Under the pieces are notes generated by a model. It had not been told where the DNA came from. It was given only the letters and a program-made list of their open reading frames with translations, and ran no database searches. From the NCBI RefSeq assembly GCF_030704535.1, contig NC_081809.1, forward strand, positions 1,410,501 through 1,474,500: a DNA stretch of 64,000 nt, given 5' to 3'. Made by a program: the position numbers and the translations under genes. Position 1 is the stretch's first letter, and each line of letters opens with the position of its first letter. Positions 1 through 12,142 of the stretch are shown one piece after another. The stretch comes from Vitis vinifera (lineage: Eukaryota > Streptophyta > Magnoliopsida > Vitales > Vitaceae).

Positions 1-1195
1 GAAAGCAACTACTCGTTTTGGTTAGTATGATCTATTTATAAGTTATTTGATTATAAAACTACTATGAAATTACTTCTTTTTATAAGTTTATTTCTTTTGC
101 GGGCTCCCGTGCAAAACAACAGTTTAATAAATAACATGTGCTTTCTCATTATTCTCGTACATGCGTCAACATTTTGAAATTTTTCATAAATCTTCATTGG
201 CTATAGGGTTTTTCTTAATTTATTTGAAGGTGGTTCAATTTTGAAGTACTTGATTTTTGTTGAAATGAAATTAGTTTCTAGTCATGAGGCAAAAAGTTTC
301 AACTTAAAAGTAAAAACGTGATAACAAAAATAAGGTGTTGGCAAATAAAAGTTATGCACTCAGATTCAATCTAATCTAATATTTGACTCAAGGTAATTAA
401 TTTAAAGTCGATTCTTTTTTTTTTTTAATTGTAAGTCAAGTTATTGTTAGTTGCGCATCAAGTTATATAGCTTAAAATCATATTAGATAACATGGAATTT
501 AATTGAACCCATGGACATGTTGTAGTGTTCTTTTAAAATAAGTATATTTTAATAATAGATGACATGATATTTAAAAAAATAATAATTAATTTTACTAGCC
601 TATTTTGAATTTTGAACTAAATACTCATAATTATCATTAATTTAAAATTTCCTCAAATACCTTTCTCACTCACCTTTAGTTTAGTTACTATCGGGCAAGC
701 AATCAAACCCAACACATCAACTCAATCAAGTAGTGGCTAAACATGGAAAACAAAAACAAGTCATTTGGATTAGCATGTAATTAAGTCATGTAAAATTAGA
801 AACATCCATACATCAACCAAAAGGTCTATCCTTATTTTGTTTTCCCCTTCGAAACTTTCTTACTCTTTTTCAATTGTAAAATAAGTTGTCTCAATGTCGA
901 ACCGTCTAAAACATGTATTTTAAAAAAACACGCTCCTTTACCCTTGTTTTATATTTCACTTGTCTCATTTCAAACTCAAAATGAAGAATTATTTAACAAG
1001 ATTTCAAATTAATAATGGCTAAATATAATTAGCTCAAGACTCAAAGAATGTGAGCGAAATTTACCTTTCAAAATAATAACAAAAAATAAATAGATTGTTT
1101 ATGTCTTTTATACAATATAAAACAATAGATCATATAATTATAATATTTTTCTTTAAAATTTAAAAAATAAATGGAATACATAATATAAATTATAA
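1..1195. other. Gene-free AT-rich spacer
   Basis: No open reading frame of useful length, splice-site pattern or RNA gene is visible on either strand. The stretch is AT-rich with scattered poly-A and poly-T tracts. Confidence 0.6.
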
Positions 1196-1199
1196 ATAG

Positions 1200-2550
1200 T
1201 TATTTGAGCATTGGTCGAGGTCACTGTGAATGAAACCGTGGACCCACGTATTTTTCATGTGTGTTCCCACTCGATGGTTAGATTCACTTTTTATTTGTGA
1301 AAATTATGATTTTTAGAAAATACTTGGAATCACCACCTATTTTAGTTTTATTTTTAAGGGAAAACAAAATAAGAAAGAAAGCTCTAAGTTCGACTCCTTA
1401 TTTGAAAAATACGGTATATGGAAAACCAAAGTCTAGTTTGCCAGTCAAGTTACTTATCAGGAATGTACGATAAAAGTCCAAAGTACCCCTCTAAGTCCCT
1501 AAAAACGGATTTCTACTAAATAAGGTGAGACAAGTGTGACAATTGATAAAGAATCAATGAATACCAATGAAATGATCAAATAATAAAACAAATCGAGCAT
1601 GCGAATGAATAAATAAATGAAGTACAAGTGGGAGCGTACTTTGGCAACAAATAAGAATGTGTTGTCATGAAAATAAGGTTAGCTCATAATGATAAACGTA
1701 AAATATTTCAAACAAAATTGGTCAAAATCAAACAATATCAATCATGCACTTCACTTTAATTATTTTCAAATAAAATATTATGGATGTTGGATCCCACCAA
1801 AGCCCATTTGATTTTTCATGAATAAATCCTATAAATTCCATTATTTTATAATTATGAAAATCATGTTCATGCTTATTTAAAATAAAGATAAACAAAATAT
1901 TATTTGAAAATTAAAAAAAAAAATAAATTGTGAAAGTACTTACTTGAAAGGAAAGGTAGCAAGTTTAATTAAAAAAATGAGATTTTTAGTAACTTAAAAC
2001 CCTAATGAATGATAAAAAGTGGTAGAATTAAAAAATATTTGAAAATTTGAGTGAAATTAAAAATATTTGAAAAAAAAAACTAGAGTTTTGAAAATTAAAA
2101 TATTGAAAATTAAATTTAAAAATTGGAATTTTGAAAATTTATTTGAGAGTGGAAGTTTTGAAAATTGGAATTTTAAAAAATTATTTAAGAATTTAAGTTT
2201 TGAAAATTGAGATTTTGAATGATTAATTGAGAATTAAATTTATTTATTTTAAAAAAAAAAAAAAAATTTTATCACCAAAAGATGAATAGTTAAGAGAACG
2301 ATATGTGGCCGTTGGGTGGTGCACTAGAAAGATGGCCATGCATGACCATGCAAAAGTGGGGGCCCGATGTGCAAAGTGGCCGCTTGGTGGTTGTGTGGGC
2401 TGTGACAGGCTGGGAAGGATGATGGGTGTTGATGGCTAGTGGGTTAGGTGTATGGGTAAGCTAGTGAATATGAGGGATATGGGTATGATGGGTTTGGCGA
2501 CGTTGGGCTGATGGTGGTAAGCTGGTCTGGCTTATTCAACTAAGTAGGTA
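1200..2550. mobile_element. Possible LTR-retrotransposon fossil (untranslated or LTR portion)
   Basis: The stretch from about 1.3 to 1.7 kb (accaccta..., gtacgataaaagtcc, acccctctaagtcc) reads like a dispersed non-coding sequence that I associate with LTR regions of plant Gypsy-type elements. It is followed by a low-complexity part rich in gaaaatt and ttttgaaaa (about 1.95-2.27 kb) and a G-rich part (about 2.31-2.54 kb). No coding domain is recognisable, the ends are not defined, and no target-site duplication was found. It would be an old, broken copy. The family call rests on remembered pattern similarity only. Confidence 0.3.
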
Positions 2551-2559
2551 ATACATCTC

Positions 2560-3640
2560 ACTTAACTTGCCAATTTCTTCCACTGTACAACCTTCTTAAT
2601 CAAATGAATGGACTAAATAGGCAGCATGATTATTCCAGTAGTCTTCACTTTCATAAAAGATTGGCCACCGATTTAGCAAATACTCCTTTAATTGTAAGAC
2701 CCTTTACGAGGTTGAAGCTCTCGCGGCCACTTGAGGATCGAACTGCATAACCCATCATGTTGATACTTTGTCAACTGATAATAGATTCCTCCCTTAGACA
2801 TGGCAGAGAAAGCTCTCACTCTGGTACTAAAAATCTGGGCTTTATACTTCCCTGCATAAAGATGTCCGGACGGGATGTCCGGACACACCCTCCGAAGTCC
2901 AAGTCAGACGTTAGGAATAATGGAAACACTTAGAGAGAGAGAGAGAGAGATCATCCAACTCACAATGTCCTCTTTCAATAGGGTTTTTATAATCTTTAGA
3001 TGTGGAACCAGACTTCGTAGTGTTGAGCTGACCCTTGTAGTGATGATTGCATAGTAGTGATAGGGCAATCATCACATCTACAGGCGGTTGGGGGCGGTGT
3101 CAAACGACACGTCATGACACAGTTTGTCGTCCCTTCAACTTTGTTGATGGCTTGAGACTGAGTTGAAGAGTGGTTGTCGGGTGGTCCTCGCTGCGGATAA
3201 AGTCAGGAACCCATTGAACACCAAGTCCGACAACGAGTTGATTTAGGTGGTAGCCAGATAAATAGAGAGCGAATCAAATCCATTTATGTACAACAGACGC
3301 GTTAAAGGTGACAATGACAATGATCCGAGTATTGTGAACAACGACAAATAACATGCAGTACTTTTCTGAGCCTGAGGCTCATTCGATGATGTATGGTCAT
3401 TGCCATTGCCGAATTAACTCCCGATGAGAAAACGTTATAAGCGATGTGGTATGAAGAATGGAAAGACGACCTCAATACAGTGGCTCCCCTTTCTCCAGTG
3501 AGGTGGGAAAGGTTATATCGACATACTGCACATTTCCCATCCCTCCTATTGTATCTCACTAGCCAATGGTAGATCTATCATCTATTTACCCACTATATTC
3601 CTTTTATGTTGATTACACATGTAAAGCATGGGAAATTTTT
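2560..3640. other. Unclassified low-copy-looking spacer with a (GA)n tract
   Basis: This part is less AT-rich than its surroundings and contains a GA microsatellite at about 2,934-2,950 and a short direct repeat of gatgtccgga at about 2,861-2,885. Short frames of 66 and 85 codons exist on the minus strand but show no recognisable domain or splice context. It could be transposon-derived. I see no gene here. Confidence 0.4.
2934..2950. repeat. (GA)n microsatellite
   Basis: Uninterrupted GA dinucleotide run of about eight units. Confidence 0.85.
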
Positions 3641-4454
3641 TTTGTTATAGTACCAAATACTTTACCTATCAAATTCAAAATCTGACCGACTATGTATCAA
3701 ATAAGGGTAATAAAATCACTCTCAATATACCAAAATTGAATCTTTAAACAATATGATATTTTAATCAAATGTTACGCAATGATATCATCCCCACAAACGA
3801 TTTTTCAACCTTCTAATAATGGTAGTAACATAAATTTTTCTAAAAGGAAAGTAGTATAATTTCTTTTTCTTTGTCTGTTATATCTTTCCACTCCAAATTT
3901 AAAGAAAAAAAAAATTATCATTTTGTTTTGAAACAAAAAAATGAAATGGTTAAAAGCATTATCTTGGGTAATGACTATCCATATTTTGTTGTTTTGATTT
4001 TTTTTTTTAATTAACTTCATGGTAGGGATGTGCAAAATATAAATTGAACCAATAAATTTGATGAAACCAAATTCGTTGGACCAATAAATTGTTAAATGTT
4101 TTTTTAATAATTTAAAATTTTAAAAATATAAAGTCAAATTTGATTAGTTTCGATCCATGGCTTTTGAAATTTGAAAATTTAATAATTAGTTGAATTGAAT
4201 GAAAATTATACATGTGAATAAGGTCGTGTAATCAATACTTTGGCTGATATTATAAACCGTGATAACCTTTGTATGAAACTTATACTAATTTGTTTATTAA
4301 AATGTTAATTAGGTGTATAATTTTTATGTTTTATGGAATTGCAAACCATATTAAAGTTTGATTTTATTAGATGTGGGTTTGATATTAAGCCTGTCTATTT
4401 ATTGATCAAATTGATGGATGAACTTATCGATTTGAAAATCGATTCATTTATTTG

Positions 4455-4720
4455 ATAATTAACTCAAACTCGACTTAAAAATTAATAACAACTACATGAA
4501 ACCTAATTTATAATACAAGTTGTCCAAATTCATTAAAGTGAGATTAGATTCCGCTTAAGTAAATTTAGGATCACTCAAATCAAATATTTAATTTGATTAA
4601 ACTCGGCTTAAAAATTAATAACAACTACATGAAACCTAATTTATAATACAAGTTGTCCAAATTCATTAAAGTGAGATTAGATTCCGCTTAAGTAAATTTA
4701 GGATCACTCAAATCAAAATT
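4455..4720. repeat. 133-bp tandem duplication
   Basis: Two nearly identical head-to-tail copies, with a period of 133 bp. Both contain the run from actcg(a/g)cttaaaaatta through tacaagttgtccaaattc to ttaggatcactcaaatc. They differ at only a few bases, so the duplication is recent. No coding content is seen. The surrounding 3.65-5.2 kb is otherwise AT-rich spacer. Confidence 0.85.
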
Positions 4721-5240
4721 AAAATAATTTAATTTTGTCCATATGTTTGTCACTTTAATGTAATAATTTAATATAAGATAAATAATTTAATTTAAATAAA
4801 TAAAAAGCTAATATATTTATATATTAAAATTTAAAAATTAATCAAATTTTAAATTCACTGGTTAAATTGATGGACAAGTTTTTGTTTCTCTTCTTCCTCT
4901 CTGCTTCTAACGTACGGAAAACTAGGCGCTTAAAATCGAATTAGAAAAGCTTGGGGGAGGGAAAATCAAATTGTCATTTTTAAGGGGATCCTTCAGGTTT
5001 GGGGGGAGAATAGGAATTATAAAAAAAATGAAGGGTATTATAGTGATTTTAACTGACTTTGGAGGTATATACGTGAGAAGTGAGACGCGAAAGGAAACCC
5101 AGCAAACCCTGGTAAAACCCTCTTCGGCCCGAGACGGAAGTTGGTGCTCGGTCTACTGTCTTCTTCAAACACAAAATCAATACAGTAAGTCAAACTTCTC
5201 TCTCAAAATCTTCGATGTTTCTTAAAACGTTGGTGCAAAG

Positions 5241-5541
5241 TTCCGTTTGATTCCTGAGGAATGGTTGGGAAAAGAATGAAAATTCGGAATTCAACAACAG
5301 CCACACTGGACCCTAAGCTTTTTATATTTCCCACGCTTTCTCGGCAATCAAACGGAGGAGATGAGAATTTATGAGCTTGCTTCCTTGGTTAAGCAGGGAA
5401 GGTAGGCCGAGCTTGCTTCATTTCTCGGCAAACATTGCTATAGAGGGATTTAGAATCTTACAGTAGCCACCTCAACCCTAACCCTTTTATGTTTTCAAGT
5501 TTTATTTACTTTCCTACATTTCCTCGGCAATCAAATGGAGG
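5241..5541. repeat. Short inverted/direct repeat trio upstream of the GPN1 start codon
   Basis: The block ccgtttgattcctgaggaa near 5,243 recurs in inverted form at about 5,336-5,358 (tctcggcaatcaaacgg) and again, in that same inverted orientation, at about 5,519-5,541 (cctcggcaatcaaatgg). The second and third blocks are also followed by similar sequence containing ttccttggtt or tttcttggtt, so a larger local duplication of about 185 bp is likely. The trio lies in the probable promoter or 5' leader of the GTPase gene. It may derive from a miniature element. Confidence 0.5.
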
Positions 5542-5624
5542 AAATCGGGATTTTAAACACGCTTTCTTGGTTGGGTAGGAAGGGACTGCTGAAATTGCAG
5601 CCCATTCTGGCAGTTGGCTGAAAG

Positions 5625-8600
5625 ATGGACATTGATTCGGATTTCCGGAATTTAAATTTGAAATCACCAGAGGACGATGCGCCTATGCAAATGGATGCTG
5701 CAGAATCTGCCCACATCAAAGTACAAACCCACCTTGAATTTTGTCAATTGTCTGATATTCATTTGTTTATTGAATTGGTTCTATTGAGTGACCTTGACTG
5801 TGTTGGTGATTCCTCATTGTTTGGTGTTATTTTCAACTCGAAGGGCAAAGAGAAAGAAGATATTTCCGAGTCACTGGAGAAGCTACATATCGAGGAATCC
5901 TCATCTGGGTCAGCAGGGTCTTCATCAATTAGTTTCAAAAGAAAGCCAGTTATTATTATCGTTGTAGGGATGGCAGGTATTGTATGTTAAAATATTATGA
6001 TTTTTTCTCGAGTGATATTTTCTTTATTCTGAACCCTTTGTTTGGTTGATAGCAAACTGGGGAAAGTATCACAAGTAAAACTTTGATTCTTATGTTTAGT
6101 CTATGTTTTGTTCCAAAAAGTACCAAAGGAAAGAAAAATAACGCTAAGCAAAATGATTTTCTCATTTTTATTCTGTCATAAAAATATGAAAGGAAATAAA
6201 ATATAATTAAAATTAGTTTTAAAATTATTTAATATTTATATAGAAAAGTTAAAATAAATGTCACGAGTATGAAGTAGCAAATATAAATGATTTATTAATT
6301 TTAAACCTAATTTTTATTGTTATTTACTTTTTCTTCCTTTCTATTTTTCCTTTGATGGGAACCAAACATTGTGTTGATGTTTTAGTTTATTGGAAAACTA
6401 AAAACTTTCCTCACCTAAGATGGATAAATTTGTTGGGCTATTTGGTGGGGCAGTTTTTATTTTAGGGTTCCAAATAATTTAAGAAAAAAACAACATTAGA
6501 CTGAAAAGTTAAATTCCTTTTACTTCTACCACCTTTTTTAAGCATCCAAATGGAGCATAAGGCATTTGTATCTCAAATTTCCAGAACATCGTCCTATTTT
6601 TTTTTTTTTTGTTTGAATGCAAATTGAGAATTATATAAATTTCATTAGGGAGTGGGAAGACAACGTTTCTTCACCGGTTGGTTTGCCATACACAAGCTTC
6701 AAATATTCGGGGTTATGTTATTAATCTTGATCCTGCTGTTCTGACCCTCCCATTCGGCGCTAATATTGATATAAGGGACACTGTTCGATACAAAGAAGTA
6801 ATGAAGCAGTTCAATCTTGGTCCCAATGGAGGAATACTGACATCACTTAACTTGTTTGCTACAAAGTTTGACGAGGTAGAGTGAAAGTTTAATGTCAATT
6901 CTGCTGTCTTGAAATCTTTATTTCACTGCTTCTGGATATCTATTTTGCTGTTTCTGGCTTAATCTCTGCTCCAGATAATGTGCATGTGTGGAGGTGTTGT
7001 GCCTGACCTAAGAGTTCATCTAGATTTTGCACATACTTTTATTGGTTTGAGGTCAAAATCATCATTGTCTTTGCGTGCATATTACACTCTTGAACATGAA
7101 CTAGGGCAAACTATGTAAATTTCTCCATCTATTTCTACTTTTGCTTACATTATTTTCTAGTGTATATTTGTTCATTTATTGTTTTATATTAAATAAATCT
7201 TGATAATTTCCACTTGTAGGTTGTTTCAATGATTGAGAAGCGAGCGGATCAGCTTGATTATGTTCTGGTAGACACACCTGGTCAAATTGAGATATTCACT
7301 TGGTCTGCCTCTGGAGCAATAATAACTGAAGCTTTTGCTTCAACCTTTCCTACCGTAATTACTTATGTAGTTGACACACCTCGCTCAGCAAGCCCAGTTA
7401 CTTTTATGAGCAATATGCTTTATGCTTGTAGCATTCTGTACAAGACACGGTTGCCTTTGGTGTTGGCATTCAACAAAGTCGACGTTGCTCAACATCAGTT
7501 TGCTTTGGAGGTATAATTTATTCCTTATATATATATATATATATGTTTTTTATGATACTTCACTTTGTTCATTAAGGTTCCGGTAGGATATCATATCCCA
7601 TGGAAATTCAGTGCTCCATCGTCGTTTACACTTTTTGAAGGTGTTGATGATTATCGCAAACAGTCTAAGAAATGGAAAGCAGAGTAATGAATAATAGTAT
7701 ATAATCAGCTTGAGAGTTTCATGGAATAATGTGGTCTCAGGTTTGCACTATTATAGGTGTGATGACTGCAATTTCTTGCAATGGTCTGTCTAAGATGAAG
7801 GATTGATAAAGAAGTTATACAACATAAATGGAGAACTAATTTTCATGGGATGTTCAATCATGCATTAGTTTTTGGCATATCTGGGTTAGAGGACTTTGTT
7901 TTGGGCTGTTTTAATTTGTTGTTCATATTGATTGGCAATGAAAGATAATTATGATTTTTTGCTTGTAAACTGAAAGTACAGTAAGATAACATAATTTGGC
8001 TTAGATTTTGTTTGTGGCTTTGGAGCATCATGACGTCATTTTTTTTTTCCTTTTATAAGAATTTATGCACTCTGATTAAAATCCATACTATTAGAATATA
8101 CAAATGTTGACGGATTGAGAACTTGGAAGGAGAATCTAGTGGCTTCATATAATATGAAGCAACTCTCTGATGACATCCAATTCATAAATCAATTTTATTG
8201 GGACATGTCTCACAATACAAAATTCCTGCTGTCCATCTTCTCCTCAAGATAACATTCTGCCTAGTCTCCAAAACTACAACAAATACAACATCCCAAGTCA
8301 TGAGTTGAATGATGCCAAATTATTGATGTTTTAACTTAATTTTTCTTTTAAAATGGTAAAGTGTCAATCATTTAGTTATTGTATTTTTTTGTTGGCACTG
8401 ACCCTTTTCGGGTACTGTAAATGGTGAAGAAAAGATTCTTGTTAATTTTTCTATTTTTATAAAGGAACCATCAAACCTGTTGCCTTTTCCTATTATGCCC
8501 TCACTGTAAATTATTAAAGGATCCAATGTTAAATTCAATATAATTGTTAATCTATTCTGATAGCTCCATTATGAGGTCGCTGGCTGAAGATTCAGTCTAG

Positions 8601-10339
8601 GTGATGAGGGGTTGTAGGTGATAGGGGGCTGTTGCTTTATCATAATTTCTTTCAGTTTGCAAGTTCTTTATGCATACAATGGCTAAGCAGTTGATGGGAG
8701 TTATTTTCTTAGTTGGGAGAGGGATGGGAAGGCATAGAGAAGAAAAAGAATCCCTTCTTATCATCTTCTCAAAGGAATGTCATGAGGTCCTTATAGGAGC
8801 ATTAAATGGATATATTGATATGAACAAGGTTATGTATGAACGAGCAATAACTCAAGGCAGAGATATTGGTGGAGAAACAAGTAAATTTTCAGGTGCAAGA
8901 GATTTTATCAAGTTTGAACCATGGTTACTTTAATATGACATTTTTGCTAGGATCTCATTCTAATGGGTTACTATCAAGATTGCTCCATCAGAAATGTGGA
9001 ATTTTTTTCCACAAAAATGCCAAGTGTTTGCAAAAATTATTCTATTTTTCATTTTTGTTAAGCAAAGTATATGACACAATGCATAGAAGCATAATAAAAT
9101 TTCTGACCTAAAGGACTGATGCCACCCTATCTTCGAGTACCAATCTAGTTAATTGCATCCTATGTGGCTTTTCTAGAAAGTAGACTGAAATTTTTTCCCA
9201 CCATATTGTCTTCTGGTTCTGCCATTCTGGGTACCACCACAGACCATGCAATGGTATTGGCATTAAACACCCACTGTTTTTGTTGTTTGGTGGTGAAAGT
9301 TTTGGTTGAAGAAACTGAAGAGAGGTAAACTCTTTTGTGAGACCAGTGTGAGATGCTTTAAAATAAAGTATTTTAAGATGATAAATATGGATATAAAACA
9401 TCCTGAACAGTATTTCTATCAGGGCTGGGATAAGATGCAAAATACGTTGAAAGTAATTTCTCCATTTTTTTTGGAGGGCTCCTGACTTTCTTAAGTTCCA
9501 GACTTCCCCTTTTTGACTTGTATATATTTTTGCAGTTTCACTTTTTAAACTTAATTTATTTATCTGCCTATCAAAAAAAAAAAACAAAGGAAAAAATTAA
9601 AATAAGGTTCAGCTCTGTGCTTTTTTGTTCTTGTTTTGTTTTTACCTAATGTTTCGACTCTTATTTCATTATTTTGTTCCTCAAAAATGTATGTTTGCTA
9701 CTGCTATGGGTGCAGTGGATGGAAGATTTTGAGGTTTTTCATGCAGCCCTAGACTCAGATCACTCATACACATCTACTCTGACTCGGAGCCTCTCCCTTG
9801 TGCTGGATGAATTCTATAAGAATCTACAATCAGTTGGAGTATCTGCAGTTTCTGGTGCTGGAATGGAAGAATTCTTTAAGGCCATTGAAGCAAGTGCTGA
9901 GGAGTACATGACAAGTTATAAGTATGGCCCAAACCTTACCACACTTTTTTGCTGAATTAGGATAGGCATGCTATGGATTTTGAACTTGTAGCTGTCGGTT
10001 ACCAGAATGAGCAATCAATATTAATTTCTGAATCACCTATGCTTGTTTTGTAGAGCTGACCTTGATAAGAGACGGGCAGAGAAACAGCGACTGGAGGAAG
10101 AACGAATGCGGGAGAACATGGATAGACTAAGGAAGGACATGGAGAAGTCTGGGGGAGAAACCATGGTTTTGAGCACTGGTTTGAAGGACAAAAATGCTGG
10201 CGGCAAGACCACAATGGATGAGGAGGATGAAGGAGAGGAAGAGGAAGAGGAAGATGAAGACGATTATGTGAGGTCCAGTGAGGAGGAGGATGTTATAGAC
10301 GAAGATGAGGATGAAGAGGTTGGCCGATTTTCACTTTAA
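5625..10339 (+). CDS. QQT2: GPN-loop GTPase 1 / QQT2-type (XAB1 family), six coding exons
   Basis: GPN1 proteins are self-dimerising GTPases that, with other GPN proteins, are needed for RNA polymerase II assembly and nuclear import; the Arabidopsis relative QQT2 is required in embryos. Exons inferred from GT-AG sites and unbroken phase are 5625-5720, 5844-5976, 6649-6875, 7220-7510, 9716-9921 and 10054-10339, giving 412 aa. Visible motifs are the P-loop GMAGSGKTT (about residues 74-82), the GPN insertion GPNGG (134-138), switch DTPGQ (170-174) and NKVD (237-240). The tail is a charged coiled-coil-like stretch followed by a long Asp/Glu-rich acidic end. The first intron (123 nt) is itself open and in frame, so retention would add 41 residues. 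The ATG at 5625 is chosen because MDIDSD resembles the start of plant homologues. The family call is secure; the exon 1 boundary is the least certain. Confidence 0.93.
6036..6371. repeat. MITE-like inverted-repeat element in GPN1 intron 2
   Basis: The left side reads ctttgtttggttgatag and the right side, on the complementary strand, reads caatgtttggttccc. The interior is AT-rich, with aaatataattaaaattag and a ctttttcttcctttc tract. A similar arrangement recurs at about 20,664-20,951. The ends are imperfect and no target-site duplication was confirmed. It is probably a non-autonomous DNA element. Confidence 0.4.
7511..9715 (+). other. Long intron 4 of the GPN1 gene (2.2 kb)
   Basis: The donor GTATAA follows GCTTTGGAG, and the acceptor TGCAG precedes TGGATGGAAGAT. 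The interior carries a (TA)n run near 7,524-7,545 and short frames on both strands (for example 8,670-8,933 and 9,108-9,587) that show no family resemblance. The candidate alternative exon at 7,577 is listed separately. Confidence 0.8.
7577..7687 (+). other. Possible alternative terminal exon inside GPN1 intron 4
   Basis: Directly after an AG acceptor at 7575-7576, and in the phase left by the exon ending at 7510, there is an open stretch of 36 codons closed by TAA. It begins [12 protein letters not shown] and ends [11 protein letters not shown]. Splicing 7510 to 7577 across a 66-nt intron would give a GTPase lacking the C-terminal third. The composition is protein-like, but no family is recognised. 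It may also be a chance frame or a gene fragment. Confidence 0.3.
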
Positions 10340-12142
10340 CCGCTTTTTTTTTTCTGGAAGTTTACTGAAGTCGGACTTTGTATAGGACCTTCCCAGTTGG
10401 AACTGGCATTGCCATTCAAGACCAGATATGATGGTCATTTGGGTCCACAATGTAGGCCTCATGGGATCTGTTTGAGCAGGTCTAGAGAGGTATATGTAAA
10501 ACTTTTTCAAAATCTGGCCTGGTGGGTTAGATATGCCTATATTTGACGTGGGCCTTTTGTCATTGTTTGATGGATTATATAGCCTTCTGAACTATTTATG
10601 TTGATAGAGTTTCTAGGATTCATGTGTCTAGATTTCCTGTAGTGATGATTTTGATAGTTTGTGATGGTTGGTTTACCCGTTGTAGTTGGTAGTTACCAAA
10701 TCATGGCTGATGGATCTAGACCTTTGAATCCCCAAGTGACAAAATTGATCGATTTAACCTTGGATGCTTGTGCCGAGAGTGAAGAGCCTATGGCCAAAAT
10801 GTTTTCCAAAACCTGTTTTAAACAATAGTCATCAAGTGTTTTTAAAAACAGATTTTAAGAACATTTTTTATAAATGTTTTTAACAACGATTTTCTGACAT
10901 TTTTTGAAAGAAAAAGTTTTGGAAATTTAGAAAGTTTTCAACTTTTTCCTTTTTTGTGTTTTGAAATGTTTTTTTAAAATGACTTTTATATGTTTTATTT
11001 TTAATAATTTTCATATTTGTAGGATAATTTTTTAAAATAAATCATTTAATACAATTGAAATATGTTTTAAAATAATTTCATGTTTCAAGAATAAGTTTAA
11101 AAAAAAATATTTTTTATAAGAAAATTGTCAAATGTTAGAAAATAACTTCTTCTTTTTTTGAAAAAAAAATTAAATAAAAAATGTTTCTAACCTTTTAAAA
11201 GCTAAACATGTTGGTTTATACAAAAATAATTAATTTTAAATTTTGTAAGAATAAAGAAACCTAGCTGTCTGGGTCAGAGCTCAAGTCATTTAGGGATGAA
11301 AGCAACCATTTTAATGACAAAAAGTGATTAGGTCATTTAGGGATGAAAACAACCATTTTAACAACAAAAAGTGAATAGGATTATGATGTTGATTTGATTG
11401 CAAATGGTGATTATCTCTAACTGATTTCTACTCGGAACAGACAACAAATGATGGAATGCCCTTCCGCCCAAAGACACTTTGGGGTAAAGGGAAAGCGCTG
11501 CATAAAACATGACGATGCTTTGAAAATGACTAAATAACCCATTTTAATTAGGACAGGATAACGCTCCACAAAACTAATGGGAACTAATGTCTTCACAGCT
11601 AGAAGATGACAAACCGCCGCTCTCTCGCCCGTGATTGTGAAATTTGAAATTTCTAAACATCCCTTTTTTATTTTTCTTTTCTTCGGAAATATCTAACGCA
11701 AATTTGGAAAAAGAAATTGATGAACGGAAATTAAAATTTAAAAATATGGGAGGAAACTAAAAAAAACCATAACTTCCTTACAAGAGAAGACACCAACTTT
11801 TGTTAGAAATGAATGGCTTGACCCTGTTTGGCCCACAGCCACGGGTTTTCTCTTTTAAGTTAAAATACACTAATACAGCTAGCAATAACCAATTGAATTT
11901 TGACACGTCAAATTAGCCAAAGTGAAACACTTGTTGAGCTATCTTTTCCCAAACGATTAAAACTTATCCGAATCTTTTTTTAATCTTCATATATGCTGAT
12001 CTGGCAGTTATCGAATTCCGAAAAGGTTGAGCATTTTCTTATATCGTTTTCCATAATCCCGGAAACAACCGATTTTCACCATACAGTCCTTTCTGAGTTT
12101 CAGAGGCGTCCGAAACCCGGAGATTTGTTCGGCTCGGAATCA
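10340..12142. other. Intergenic: GPN1 3' end, element debris, galactokinase promoter and leader
   Basis: The first 400 bases or so are the probable GPN1 3' UTR. About 10.79-11.21 kb is AT-rich, MITE-like sequence with gttttaaa and tttttaaaaaca motifs. A 47-bp tandem duplication lies at 11,285-11,377. The last few hundred bases before 12,143 would contain the galactokinase promoter and leader. No additional gene is seen. Confidence 0.6.
11285..11377. repeat. 47-bp tandem duplication
   Basis: Two head-to-tail copies start with gtcatttagggatgaaa at 11,285 and 11,332. They differ at a handful of positions. Non-coding. Confidence 0.85.

Noticed and set aside
2800-2860. Possible retroelement primer-binding site (minus strand, tagtaccagag)
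   Set aside because: The match to the initiator-tRNA complement is weak, and no LTR edge is found beside it.
9108-9587. 159-codon minus-strand frame in GPN1 intron 4
   Set aside because: No domain, and composition typical of intronic T-rich DNA read in reverse (Lys/Phe/Ser-rich).
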